Below are positions 1 through 6,537 of a stretch of DNA of 9,228 bases, one piece after another. Position 1 is the stretch's first letter; every line of letters begins with the position of its first letter. The stretch comes from Deltaproteobacteria bacterium (GTDB taxonomy: Bacteria > Desulfobacterota > Dissulfuribacteria > Dissulfuribacterales > QOAL01): the NCBI GenBank assembly GCA_015486425.1, contig WFRQ01000286.1, forward strand, positions 1 to 9,228, in the 5' to 3' direction. A program made the position numbers and the translations under genes. The notes under the pieces were generated by a model. The model saw nothing but the letters and a program-made list of their open reading frames with translations, had not been told where the DNA came from and did no database searches.

Positions 1-107
1 AAGCGTATCTCAAAATATCGTGAAGTGGGGATAATATTGGCCACCAGCAGATCGAGTTCTTTTTTGTTGATGGATATATCTTTTTCTTTTTTTTCGTTTT
101 CTGCCAT
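1..107 (-). CDS. 5' end of an unrecognised gene (partial)
   Basis: An open frame runs leftwards from an ATG at 107 and leaves the window after 35 codons. The peptide begins MAENEKKEKD, is rich in Lys and Glu, and then turns more hydrophobic (DLLVANIIPTSRYFEIR). No family can be named from so short a piece. Support for its being real is the AGAAGG-like ribosome binding site at 111-116, only 4 nt from the ATG, and a good sigma70-like promoter further upstream at 147-175. It is divergent from alaS and separated from it by about 860 bp. No signal peptide is evident; the charged start suggests a cytoplasmic protein, but that is an inference. Confidence 0.55.
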   Translation of the reverse strand, partial: MAENEKKEKDISINKKELDLLVANIIPTSRYFEIR

Positions 108-146
108 GAGCCTTCTCTCGTTGGATGATATGGATTCTCAGGATTA

Positions 147-175
147 AATATAACAATCAGGTACAGGTTTGACAA
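147..175 (-). promoter_or_regulatory. Sigma70-like promoter for the partial minus-strand gene
   Basis: Read on the minus strand, TTGTCA (170-175) and TATATT (147-152) are separated by exactly 17 bp. Each differs from the sigma70 consensus at one position. Initiation would fall near 140, giving a leader of about 33 nt before the ATG at 107. This is a match by eye; no transcript evidence exists. Confidence 0.45.
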
Positions 176-474
176 GCGATTACAAAATATGGGGCGTGTG
201 CACTGCTGAAGTCACTAAATATCTTCACAAAGACAGGGATAGGATGAAATTATACTTCTTGCTTGATAAATTATGCGTTTCCGGCTTAAATTAAAATCAT
301 TGTTGGTGGCATAAACTATGCCTCGAATTTACCGGCATGGGAAAATACATCGGATAGATGGCCGAATGGCTTGCTGTGTGCGGGAATCAATTGTGGGTGA
401 TGACCTCCCCGCCGATATCCACTCTGTGACATAGAAGGCCGGGGCCGCTCACATGGTCATGCCCTTAAAACTGA

Positions 475-587
475 ACGTATCTACTCACAGGGTACCGCAT
501 CTGCTGCGTTGTCGGGGGCTCGAAGTACAGGAAGTACGACTTCGCCCCCTCCGCCTTGCATCTGCAGCACCCCCTGAGCAGATACGT
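475..587. repeat. 113-bp imperfect palindrome (REP/BIME-like hairpin)
   Basis: The outer arms ACGTATCT (475-482) and AGATACGT (580-587) are exact inverted repeats. Pairing continues inward with interruptions: ACTCACAGGG against CCCCTGAGC, then GTCGGGGGC against GCCCCCTCCG, and finally GTAC-AGGAA-GTAC at the centre (525-537). The centre of symmetry, 531, is the exact midpoint of the outer arms, so this is one designed-looking cruciform or long RNA hairpin rather than chance. There is no coding potential and no U-tract, so a simple terminator is unlikely. It resembles dispersed intergenic palindromes of many proteobacterial genomes; copy number cannot be judged here. Confidence 0.7.
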
Positions 588-669
588 GTCAAGGAAAAAA
601 TTGTTGTGTGAAAAGCGACTTTTCGTTACGGGAATTCATCCTTATAGGGGGTAGTTACTTTTATGCTTA

Positions 670-848
670 GGGGCTGTTCAAAAATAAGTTGGATGATGGC
701 GCGCTCAGATTTGGGTCAGGCTGAGTTGAACTGATTGAGCAAAACCGCAGGCGTAGCCGGGCTACGTTGAGGATTTTGTGATTAAAGTTCGGCTCAGGAT
801 GGCCTAAAGATGAGATGCGAAATCGGCAAATTATTTTTGGACAGTCCC
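670..848. mobile_element. MITE-like element, copy 1
   Basis: A 179-bp noncoding element bounded by near-perfect inverted termini: the left end reads GGGGCTGTTCAAAAATAA and the right end, reverse complemented, reads GGGACTGTCCAAAAATAA. It is about 93% identical to the copy at 4503-4682, with roughly a dozen substitutions and one indel counted by eye. It is flanked by TTA at 667-669 and 849-851, a possible 3-bp target duplication. Termini of the GGG-CTGTCC type are seen on several IS families, such as IS5-related groups, so a full-length IS elsewhere in the genome may mobilise it; the family is not assigned. It lies about 120 bp upstream of alaS. Confidence 0.8.
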
Positions 849-915
849 TTAAGTTAAGCTGGCAGGAAAGGCGCTTCAGAGCAACATTATTGCTGAATTG
901 AGCGTTTCAATAGTT

Positions 916-933
916 TGAAGAATGTTTTCTTCA
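916..933 (+). promoter_or_regulatory. Hairpin in the alaS upstream region
   Basis: TGAAGAA (916-922) and TTCTTCA (927-933) form a perfect 7-bp stem with a TGTT loop, about 35 bp before the alaS start. E. coli AlaRS is known to repress its own gene through a palindrome near the transcription start, so an operator is conceivable, but nothing here shows that. No convincing promoter was found nearby: TTGAAG at 915 with TATTAA at 937 is only a weak match. A protein-binding dyad, a leader hairpin or chance are all possible. Confidence 0.25.
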
Positions 934-967
934 TGATATTAAAAAATACAAAAAATCTGGAACTTAT

Positions 968-3604
968 ATGAAAAATTTAAAAGGCTCTGAAATACGGGGG
1001 CTCTTTCTTGAATATTTTGAGAAGCATGGGCACAGGATAGTGCCAAGCTCGTCGCTTGTACCTGCAGATGATCTATCGCTCCTGTTTACTAATGCCGGGA
1101 TGGTACAGTTCAAGCAGGTGTTCCTTGGAGAAGAGACACGGCCCTACAAACGGGCAACCACCAGTCAGAAGTGTGTCCGGGCTGGCGGCAAACACAATGA
1201 CCTTGAAAATGTGGGTTATACCGCCAGACATCATACATTTTTCGAGATGCTGGGCAACTTCTCTTTTGGAGATTACTTCAAGCGTGATGCCATAGCGTTT
1301 GCCTGGGAATTTCTAACTGAGGTTCTGGAGCTTCCAAAGGAAAAATTGTGGGCCACAGTATTTGAGAATGATGACGAGGCTGCTGCCATGTGGCCTGAGA
1401 TAACCGGCATTCCTGCTGAAAGGGTCGTGCGCCTTGGCGAAGATGACAACTTCTGGGCCATGGGCGACACCGGGCCCTGTGGTCCCTGTTCCGAGATACT
1501 TATTGATCAGGGTGAGGAGATTGGCTGCGGTCGACCTGACTGCAGGGTTGGATGTGACTGTGACAGGTATCTGGAAATATGGAACCTTGTGTTCATGCAG
1601 TTTTTCAGGGATGAGAGCGGTAAAATGACACCCCTTCCTGACCCATGCATAGACACCGGCATGGGCCTTGAGCGTATAGCAGCGGTATGTCAGGGCAAGG
1701 TAAATAATTTTGATACGGATATCTTTGCGGCCATCATGAAACATCAGGAACTGCTTTCAGGTGTCAGGTATGGTGCGGCCCCTGGTACAGACATTGCCAT
1801 GAGGGTGATAGCAGACCATGCCAGGGCCTCTGCATTTCTCATAGCTGATGGTGTAATTCCATCCAACGAGGGCCGTGGCTATGTGCTCAGACGCATTATC
1901 AGGCGTGCTGTGCGCTATGGCAGGGTGCTTGGTCTTGAGGAGCCGTTTATGGCATCTGTTGCCTCTGTTGTGTGTGATGACATGGGAGATATCTATCCTG
2001 AGCTTGTCAAATCCAGGGATTTCATGAATCAGCTCCTTGAGAACGAGGAGACCCGTTTTGCTGAAACCCTTGAGACAGGTCTTAAGATACTTGATGAGCG
2101 TATTAAGGAACTGAAAGAGAAAAATGAACAGAGGCTGCCAGGCGATTTTGTCTTCAAACTCTACGATACATACGGCCTTCCCGTTGATATTGTTCAGGAT
2201 GTTGTAAAGGAACAGGGTACTGACCTTGACAGGGAAGGGTACAGAAAGGCAAGGGAAGAACAGAGGCTACGTTCCAAAAGCGCTCATCACGGAACTGTTA
2301 CTGAAAAACTTCCTGATATATACAGGCAGCTACTGTCCCAGGGAAAGGGTATATCATTTTCAGGTTATGAAACCCTTGCTGATACATCTGAAATTCTTGC
2401 CCTTGTGGCAGACGGCCAGGCAGTGGATACAGCTCAAAAGGGATGGCAGGGTGAGCTTGTGGCAGCAGTTACACCTTTTTATGCGGAATCAGGCGGTCAG
2501 AAGGGTGATACCGGCGTGGTGACCGGCCCTGAAGGTACTGCAGAGGTAATGGATACTGTAAAACGCGGCGACCTTGTGGTGCACATGGTACGTATAACAG
2601 AGGGGAGCATGCGTACAGGTGAGACAGTCCGCCTGCAGGTTACAGAGGGCAGGCGCATGGATATTGCCCGCAATCATACAGCCACTCACCTGCTTCATGC
2701 AGCGCTTCGCCATGTGCTTGGAGACCATGTCAAGCAGTCCGGTTCACTGGTAGCCCCTGATCATCTCCGTTTTGATTTCACTCACTTTTCAGGTGTCTCC
2801 ATGCAGGAGCTTCAGCAGGTGGAAGACCTTGTCAACGAGAAGATTCGTTCCGACCTGCCGGTGATGACTGAGGTGCTGTCACGGGATGAGGCCGTAGAGA
2901 GAGGGGCAACAGCTCTGTTTGGTGAGAAGTACGGCGATGAAGTACGTGTGGTCAATATCCCTGAATTCAGCATGGAGCTGTGCGGCGGTACTCACCTTGA
3001 CAGGACCGGGCAGGCAGGATTTTTTAAAATAACTTCAGAGTCAAGTGTTTCCGCAGGACTCAGGCGCATAGAGGCATGCACCGGCAGAGGGGCGGTTGGT
3101 CTGGTACATCAAATGGAGAACACTATCTCTGAAATTGCAGCCTGTCTGAAATGTCCGGAAACCGCGGTAAGAGACAAGGTGGATGCCATGGCTTCAAGGG
3201 TGAAGCAGCTTGAAAAAGAGCTTCAGGCAGCCCTTACCTCAAAGGCCGCTGCGGGAATTGATGATATACTTGAAAATGCGAAAGAGATAAATGGCATAAA
3301 TGTGGTGGCCGCGGTTGTGGATGTGCCTGATGCAAAGGCCCTCAGGGAAGCTGGGGACAGGCTCAGGGACAGGCTCCGCTCAGGCGTTGTGCTGCTCGGG
3401 TCTGCCAGTGGCGACAAGGCACTGCTGCTTTGTGTTGTCACAAAGGATATCGCAGGCAAGAAGTGTCACGCAGGGAAAATCATAAAGGAAGCCGCTGCTG
3501 TTGTTGGCGGAGGCGGAGGCGGACGGCCTGATATGGCACAGGCAGGAGGCAGCAGGCCTGACAGGCTGGAAGAGGCTGTCAGCAAGGTTTATGAACTGGT
3601 GTGA
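968..3604 (+). CDS. alaS: Alanyl-tRNA synthetase
   Basis: Cytoplasmic class II synthetase that charges tRNA-Ala with alanine and hydrolyses mischarged Ser- or Gly-tRNA-Ala. At 878 residues it matches the bacterial norm (E. coli 876). The catalytic domain spans about 1-250, with motif 2 around Arg71 (TTSQKCVR), GDTGPCGPCSE near 166-176 and motif 3 TGMGLER at 230-236. The tRNA-recognition region follows to about 460. The editing domain carries the zinc ligands His570 and His574 (HTATH) and Cys672 and His676 (CGGTH). The C-Ala domain ends with the glycine-rich GGGGGGRPDMAQAGG near 847-861. A cysteine-rich insertion (Cys187, 192, 196, 198) follows the GPC motif; it is common in deltaproteobacterial and Firmicute AlaRS. 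The ATG at 968 gives the standard amino terminus; its ribosome binding site is weak (GGAAC). The mntA-hepT pair begins 24 nt downstream. Confidence 0.99.
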   Translation: MKNLKGSEIRGLFLEYFEKHGHRIVPSSSLVPADDLSLLFTNAGMVQFKQVFLGEETRPYKRATTSQKCVRAGGKHNDLENVGYTARHHTFFEMLGNFSFGDYFKRDAIAFAWEFLTEVLELPKEKLWATVFENDDEAAAMWPEITGIPAERVVRLGEDDNFWAMGDTGPCGPCSEILIDQGEEIGCGRPDCRVGCDCDRYLEIWNLVFMQFFRDESGKMTPLPDPCIDTGMGLERIAAVCQGKVNNFDTDIFAAIMKHQELLSGVRYGAAPGTDIAMRVIADHARASAFLIADGVIPSNEGRGYVLRRIIRRAVRYGRVLGLEEPFMASVASVVCDDMGDIYPELVKSRDFMNQLLENEETRFAETLETGLKILDERIKELKEKNEQRLPGDFVFKLYDTYGLPVDIVQDVVKEQGTDLDREGYRKAREEQRLRSKSAHHGTVTEKLPDIYRQLLSQGKGISFSGYETLADTSEILALVADGQAVDTAQKGWQGELVAAVTPFYAESGGQKGDTGVVTGPEGTAEVMDTVKRGDLVVHMVRITEGSMRTGETVRLQVTEGRRMDIARNHTATHLLHAALRHVLGDHVKQSGSLVAPDHLRFDFTHFSGVSMQELQQVEDLVNEKIRSDLPVMTEVLSRDEAVERGATALFGEKYGDEVRVVNIPEFSMELCGGTHLDRTGQAGFFKITSESSVSAGLRRIEACTGRGAVGLVHQMENTISEIAACLKCPETAVRDKVDAMASRVKQLEKELQAALTSKAAAGIDDILENAKEINGINVVAAVVDVPDAKALREAGDRLRDRLRSGVVLLGSASGDKALLLCVVTKDIAGKKCHAGKIIKEAAAVVGGGGGGRPDMAQAGGSRPDRLEEAVSKVYELV

Positions 3605-3628
3605 GTTTCTGTCATATAACCTGTTTTG

Positions 3629-4063
3629 ATGTCGATAAATATCGAGGATATAAAAACTGCTGTACGTTCAGTATGCCAGAATTACAGAGGAATAATAGCT
3701 GCATGGATATTCGGTTCTGCTGCAGGAGACAGTATGAAACCGGACAGTGATATAGATGTTGCGCTTCTGATTACCGACAACATGCTTCACCATGACAATT
3801 ATTTTGATCTTCTTGGTTTTATGTCCGATCTTGAGAAACAGACGCAGAAACGTATCGATGCTGTGATTCTCAACCGTGCCGGAGAACTTCTTAAATATGA
3901 AGTGCGGAAAAAGGGCATCCTGGTTTATGAAACTGATCCTGCTGCGAGGAAAGCATTTGAGGTCACCAGCCGAAAAAAATATGAAGATTTCATGTTCATG
4001 CACCGTCGGTATGTAGAAAAAGTTCTTTATGGCATGGCAGACGATAGTGATCTCCATGGTTGA
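3629..4063 (+). CDS. mntA: MNT-type nucleotidyltransferase antitoxin MntA
   Basis: A 144-residue minimal nucleotidyltransferase of the DNA polymerase beta superfamily. It shows the exact signature GS-x10-DxD (Gly29-Ser30, then Asp41-Ile-Asp43) and a third acidic residue, Asp77, in RIDAVI; together these form the metal and ATP site. In characterised type VII pairs, MntA neutralises its HEPN partner by transferring AMP to a tyrosine next to the toxin's active site. The ATG at 3629 is preferred to an adjoining TTG at 3626; no clear ribosome binding site is visible, so it may be read through from alaS, which ends 24 nt upstream. Its end overlaps hepT by 8 nt, typical of this pair. A stand-alone nucleotidyltransferase of other function is unlikely given the partner. 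Confidence 0.92.
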   Translation: MSINIEDIKTAVRSVCQNYRGIIAAWIFGSAAGDSMKPDSDIDVALLITDNMLHHDNYFDLLGFMSDLEKQTQKRIDAVILNRAGELLKYEVRKKGILVYETDPAARKAFEVTSRKKYEDFMFMHRRYVEKVLYGMADDSDLHG

Positions 4064-4502
4064 TCTGCAGCTTGCCGAGAGAATTTTAAATGATATTCGC
4101 GAGAACATCCGCGATCTTCGTAGCGCTGACGATATATCATGGGAAGTTTATATGCAGGATAAACGCAGCCGCAGATTTGTTGAAAGAACTCTTCATATTA
4201 CAGTTGAGGGCATGATTGATCTGGCGCAGCATATTATTTCTGATGAAAAATTGCGGGAGCCGTTAAACTTCAGAGATGCCTTTCTGGTGCTGGCTGAAGA
4301 GGGAATTATCTCGCGAAAGAATCTTCCTGTTTATGAGAAGATGGCATCCTTTCGTAATTTAATCGTTCATTATTATGAAAAGATAGATAATGAGATCGTT
4401 TTTGGCATATTCAAACGCAATTTGTCTGACTTTGAATTGTTTGTAAATGAAATATCCCGTTACCTGAAAGACAACACGATTGCGAAACAAAACAAGACTT
4501 AA
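4056..4502 (+). CDS. hepT: HEPN-domain RNase toxin HepT
   Basis: An all-alpha HEPN protein of 148 residues, the usual HepT size. The catalytic motif R-x4-H-x-Y is intact: Arg100, His105 and Tyr107 in RNLIVHYY. Tyr107 is the expected AMP acceptor for MntA. Characterised HepT proteins cleave RNA, in one case removing nucleotides from tRNA 3' ends. The ATG at 4056 gives MVDLQLAERI, a normal HepT start overlapping mntA by 8 nt. An in-frame ATG at 4029 would add nine residues and is less likely. The stop codon TAA (4500-4502) directly touches a MITE and matches its right-hand flank, so insertion happened at the stop without changing the protein. The motif argues that the toxin is active. Confidence 0.9.
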   Translation: MVDLQLAERILNDIRENIRDLRSADDISWEVYMQDKRSRRFVERTLHITVEGMIDLAQHIISDEKLREPLNFRDAFLVLAEEGIISRKNLPVYEKMASFRNLIVHYYEKIDNEIVFGIFKRNLSDFELFVNEISRYLKDNTIAKQNKT

Positions 4503-4682
4503 GGGGCTGTCCAAAAATAAGTTGGATGATGGCGCGCTCAGATTTGGGTCAGGTTGAGTTGAACTGACCCAGCAAAACCGCAGGCGTAGCCGGGCTACGC
4601 CTCAGGATTTCGTGATTGAAGTTCAGCTCAGGATGGCCTGAAGATGAGATGCGAAATCGGCAAGTTATTTTTGGACAGTCCC
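4503..4682. mobile_element. MITE-like element, copy 2
   Basis: A 180-bp noncoding copy of the element at 670-848, in the same orientation. Terminal inverted repeats are GGGGCTGTCCAAAAATAA on the left and its near-complement at 4665-4682. The interior is also self-complementary: TGGGTCAG (4545-4552) pairs with CTGACCCA (4564-4571). An almost perfect 21-bp dyad, AGGCGTAGC-cgg-GCTACGCCT (4582-4602), sits at the exact centre. TAA flanks it on both sides (4500-4502, 4683-4685). It separates hepT from the stressosome operon, so a transcript crossing it would form a long hairpin that could dampen read-through or be an RNase III target; that role is inference. Confidence 0.85.
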
Positions 4683-4735
4683 TAAGTTGAGCGTCAGGTA
4701 AAAATAATCGTTTAACTGTTACAAATCTACAACTG

Positions 4736-4754
4736 CAGCCCGAGGATAGGGCTG
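4736..4754 (+). promoter_or_regulatory. Small hairpin in the rsbR leader
   Basis: CAGCCC (4736-4741) and GGGCTG (4749-4754) form a 6-bp stem with a 7-nt loop just before the rsbR ribosome binding site, without covering it. There is no U-tract. It could stabilise the leader or be chance. No convincing promoter was found between the MITE and rsbR; the best is a weak TTGAGC at 4687. Confidence 0.2.
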
Positions 4755-4762
4755 AATTACAC

Positions 4763-4769
4763 AAGGAGG
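4763..4769 (+). promoter_or_regulatory. Strong ribosome binding site of rsbR
   Basis: AAGGAGG lies 8 nt before the ATG at 4778. It is the strongest Shine-Dalgarno match of the operon and fixes the start; the later genes have weak sites and probably depend on coupling. Confidence 0.8.
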
Positions 4770-4777
4770 AGCGCCGC

Positions 4778-5659
4778 ATGAACGAACTTAAGGACTATCA
4801 GAGTGATGAGGGTTTCCTGTTTGAAATAGTAAATGCGGTGCCCTCAGGCATATTTGTCACTGACCTGGAGCATAACATTCTTATAATCAACAAGGCGGCT
4901 GCCGAAATGGTAGGCCTTACCCCAGGACAGTGTTTTGACCGCAAATGCTTTGACATTTTCAACACGGCAATGTGCGGCACTGACCAGTGTACCTGCAAGG
5001 TGGCCATTAAAAACAACAGGGTAAATCAGGGCCAGACCACGCTTCATATTGACAAGGGTGAACTGGCCATTGAGTATGCCAGCCGACCCTTGAGGAACCA
5101 TGAGGGAAAGATAATCGGATGTGTTGAGCACTTTATTGATATTTCCGCCAGGGTGGCCCAGGAGGAGCTTATTCTCAAACAGCAGGAGGAGCTTCTTCAG
5201 AAACGGGAAGAGGATATCCACCATCTGCAGGAGGAAATACTGGAACTTTCCACTCCTGTAGTGGAGGTGTGGGAGGGCGTTCTTGCCCTTCCCCTGATAG
5301 GTACTCTTGACAGTCACAGGGCGAGAAGCGCCATGGAACTTCTGCTTGATGCCATAGAAAGGACCCGTTCACCATTTGTAATAATTGATATTACAGGTGT
5401 TCCCACAGTTGATACTGAGGTGGCCAACCATCTGCTGCAGACAGTTGATGCCGTGCGTCTTATGGGAAGTGAGGCAGTTCTCACAGGGGTATCCACACAT
5501 ATAGCACTGACCATGGCCCACCTTGGTGTGGAACTTGGCACCATAAAGGTAAGAAGTCGCATGGCGGATGCACTGCATCTTGCAATAAGTGAACTTCACA
5601 GGCGCAAGGCTGAAGCTCCGCTGACAGAGCTTATTTTGCGGGATGCTGCCAAGGAATAA
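4778..5659 (+). CDS. rsbR: RsbR-type stressosome sensor (PAS-STAS)
   Basis: A 293-residue cytoplasmic scaffold and sensor. Residues about 13-122 form a PAS domain, 125-157 a Gln/Glu-rich coiled coil, and about 158-275 a STAS domain of the RsbR type (DITGVPTVDTEVANHLLQT). In Bacillus, RsbR and RsbS form the stressosome and RsbR Thr171 and Thr205 are phosphorylated by RsbT; Thr213 (VDT) and probably Thr245 (HIALT) align with them here. Bacillus RsbRA has a non-haem globin-like sensor domain, so the PAS domain sets a different input. It is rich in cysteines (52, 57, 66, 71, 73), including CGTDQCTC, suggesting redox or metal sensing, which is inference. No membrane segment is seen. First gene of a five-gene operon; rsbS starts 18 nt after its stop. 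Confidence 0.93.
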   Translation: MNELKDYQSDEGFLFEIVNAVPSGIFVTDLEHNILIINKAAAEMVGLTPGQCFDRKCFDIFNTAMCGTDQCTCKVAIKNNRVNQGQTTLHIDKGELAIEYASRPLRNHEGKIIGCVEHFIDISARVAQEELILKQQEELLQKREEDIHHLQEEILELSTPVVEVWEGVLALPLIGTLDSHRARSAMELLLDAIERTRSPFVIIDITGVPTVDTEVANHLLQTVDAVRLMGSEAVLTGVSTHIALTMAHLGVELGTIKVRSRMADALHLAISELHRRKAEAPLTELILRDAAKE

Positions 5660-5677
5660 GTCGAATTTTCCAGGTCC

Positions 5678-6112
5678 ATGATTCCCTTTTCCATATTTCC
5701 CATGCATGATGTGATAATGGTCTCAATCCAGGAGGAGATTGATGACCGTTACATCGCAATGCTTGTACAGGAACTCAGTACCATGGTTCAGAACATACAT
5801 GTGAGCCATGTTGTTATTGATTTTCACGAGGTAGAGGCAGTTGATACCTATCTTGCCGGTGAAATCGAGAAACTTGCGTCAACACTTTCCTTCCTGATGG
5901 CTGATACCATTGTGGTAGGGCTTTCTGTGCCTGTAGTCCTGACACTGCTGGACTTTGGCATACGATTCCACGGTGTGGAATTCGCACTTGATGTTGAGCA
6001 GGCCCTGGCAAGAATCAGGGATTCAGAACCTCTCGATGTGACTGATATTGATTCAGATATCTCCCTGCAGGAAGAATGTTTTCATATGAGCAATCCTGCA
6101 GGATCTTCATAG
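5678..6112 (+). CDS. rsbS: RsbS-type single-domain STAS protein
   Basis: A 144-residue protein consisting of one STAS domain (about 1-115) and a short acidic tail. It aligns with Bacillus RsbS, which makes up the stressosome core and holds RsbT until phosphorylated. The phospho-acceptor position, Ser59 in Bacillus (IDSF), is Thr57 here (VDTY), so the residue is conservatively replaced and still phosphorylatable by a Ser/Thr kinase. Other family marks are MVSIQEEIDD near 14-23 and VVGLSVPVVLTLLDFGI near 79-95. The acidic tail of about 28 residues (DVTDIDSDIS) extends beyond the usual domain end. The ATG at 5678 follows a weak site; rsbT starts 14 nt after the stop. Confidence 0.93.
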   Translation: MIPFSIFPMHDVIMVSIQEEIDDRYIAMLVQELSTMVQNIHVSHVVIDFHEVEAVDTYLAGEIEKLASTLSFLMADTIVVGLSVPVVLTLLDFGIRFHGVEFALDVEQALARIRDSEPLDVTDIDSDISLQEECFHMSNPAGSS

Positions 6113-6126
6113 TGAAACTGTAACGC

Positions 6127-6537
6127 ATGTCTATTGACAATATACGTTACTGCGCTCCGGTAAGCAGGGCCACTGGCCTTACGCCTGTAAGGGTAATGGC
6201 CAGGTCCCTGTTCAGAAGGCTCGGAACAGGCAGCATGGGGCAAACGGAGTTACTTGTACTTATCAATGAGCTTGCCAACAACATTATCCGTCATGGTGGA
6301 AGTGGAGAGATATGCATATTCCCTCTTGTGACAATGGGTCATTCGGGATTTTTTATCCGGGCCACTGACACAGGGCCTGGCATAAAGGATCTTCAGAAGG
6401 CCATGGAACCAGGCCAGTCCGAGGATAACGGCCTGGGATTGGGGCTTAGCGCAATTAATAACCTTGCAGATGATGTGAGGATTTCCAGCAGGATCAATGG
6501 CGGTACCCAGGTCGAGGTCTGGAAATGGCTGATCTGA
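6127..6537 (+). CDS. rsbT: RsbT-type serine/threonine protein kinase
   Basis: A 136-residue GHKL-fold kinase of the RsbT/SpoIIAB group, the same size as Bacillus RsbT. All ATP-binding boxes are present: N-box Glu48 and Asn52 (NELANNIIRHGG), G1 box DTGPGI at 81-86, G2 box GLGLGL at 102-107, and the closing GGTQVEVWKW. In known stressosomes it phosphorylates RsbS and RsbR, is then released, and binds the next partner, RsbU in Bacillus. No RsbU homologue is encoded in the window, so a partner may be one of the two following proteins. The last codons overlap the next gene by 13 nt; GAGG at 6514-6517 within its end serves that gene's start. Confidence 0.95.
   Translation: MSIDNIRYCAPVSRATGLTPVRVMARSLFRRLGTGSMGQTELLVLINELANNIIRHGGSGEICIFPLVTMGHSGFFIRATDTGPGIKDLQKAMEPGQSEDNGLGLGLSAINNLADDVRISSRINGGTQVEVWKWLI

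Larger units (their letters stand above)
108..967. other. 860-bp gene-free region between the divergent genes
   Basis: No credible coding frame was seen on either strand between the minus-strand gene and alaS. The region holds the minus-strand promoter, a small hairpin at 308-322 (GGCATA, loop AAC, TATGCC), a 113-bp palindrome, a MITE-like element and the alaS leader. About 320-470 has no obvious structure. Its base composition is not strongly AT-rich, so it may be the remains of a decayed repeat or gene, but no frame supports a specific identity. Confidence 0.6.

Noticed and set aside
860..875. Sigma54-like -24/-12 site upstream of alaS (GG-N10-GC in TGGCAGGAAAGGCGCT)
   Set aside because: The -12 half lacks the TT of TTGC, three positions disagree with consensus, and a housekeeping synthetase is an unlikely sigma54 target.
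1526..1564. Cysteine cluster in AlaRS as a novel metal site
   Set aside because: The CGRPDC-x3-CDCD insertion is familiar from many deltaproteobacterial and Firmicute AlaRS sequences, so it is not specific to this window.
1313..1744. Minus-strand open frame of 143 codons inside alaS
   Set aside because: It lies wholly within a highly conserved alaS catalytic region and its product has no recognisable motif; it is a frame shadow.
4029..4055. Upstream ATG start for hepT
   Set aside because: It would add nine residues (MAWQTIVIS) not expected at a HepT amino terminus and enlarge the overlap with mntA to 35 nt; ATG 4056 fits better.
3668..4108. Minus-strand open frame of 146 codons opposite mntA
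   Set aside because: The plus strand carries a complete nucleotidyltransferase with all active-site residues; the reverse product is not recognisable.
4503..4682. CRISPR repeat or structured riboswitch as explanation of the repeated 180-bp sequence
   Set aside because: There are only two copies 3.6 kb apart, with inverted ends and flanking 3-bp duplications, which fits a mobile element rather than an array or a leader riboswitch.
4844..5317. Minus-strand open frame of 157 codons opposite rsbR
   Set aside because: It is antisense to a clear PAS and coiled-coil region with strong ribosome binding site; no family features.
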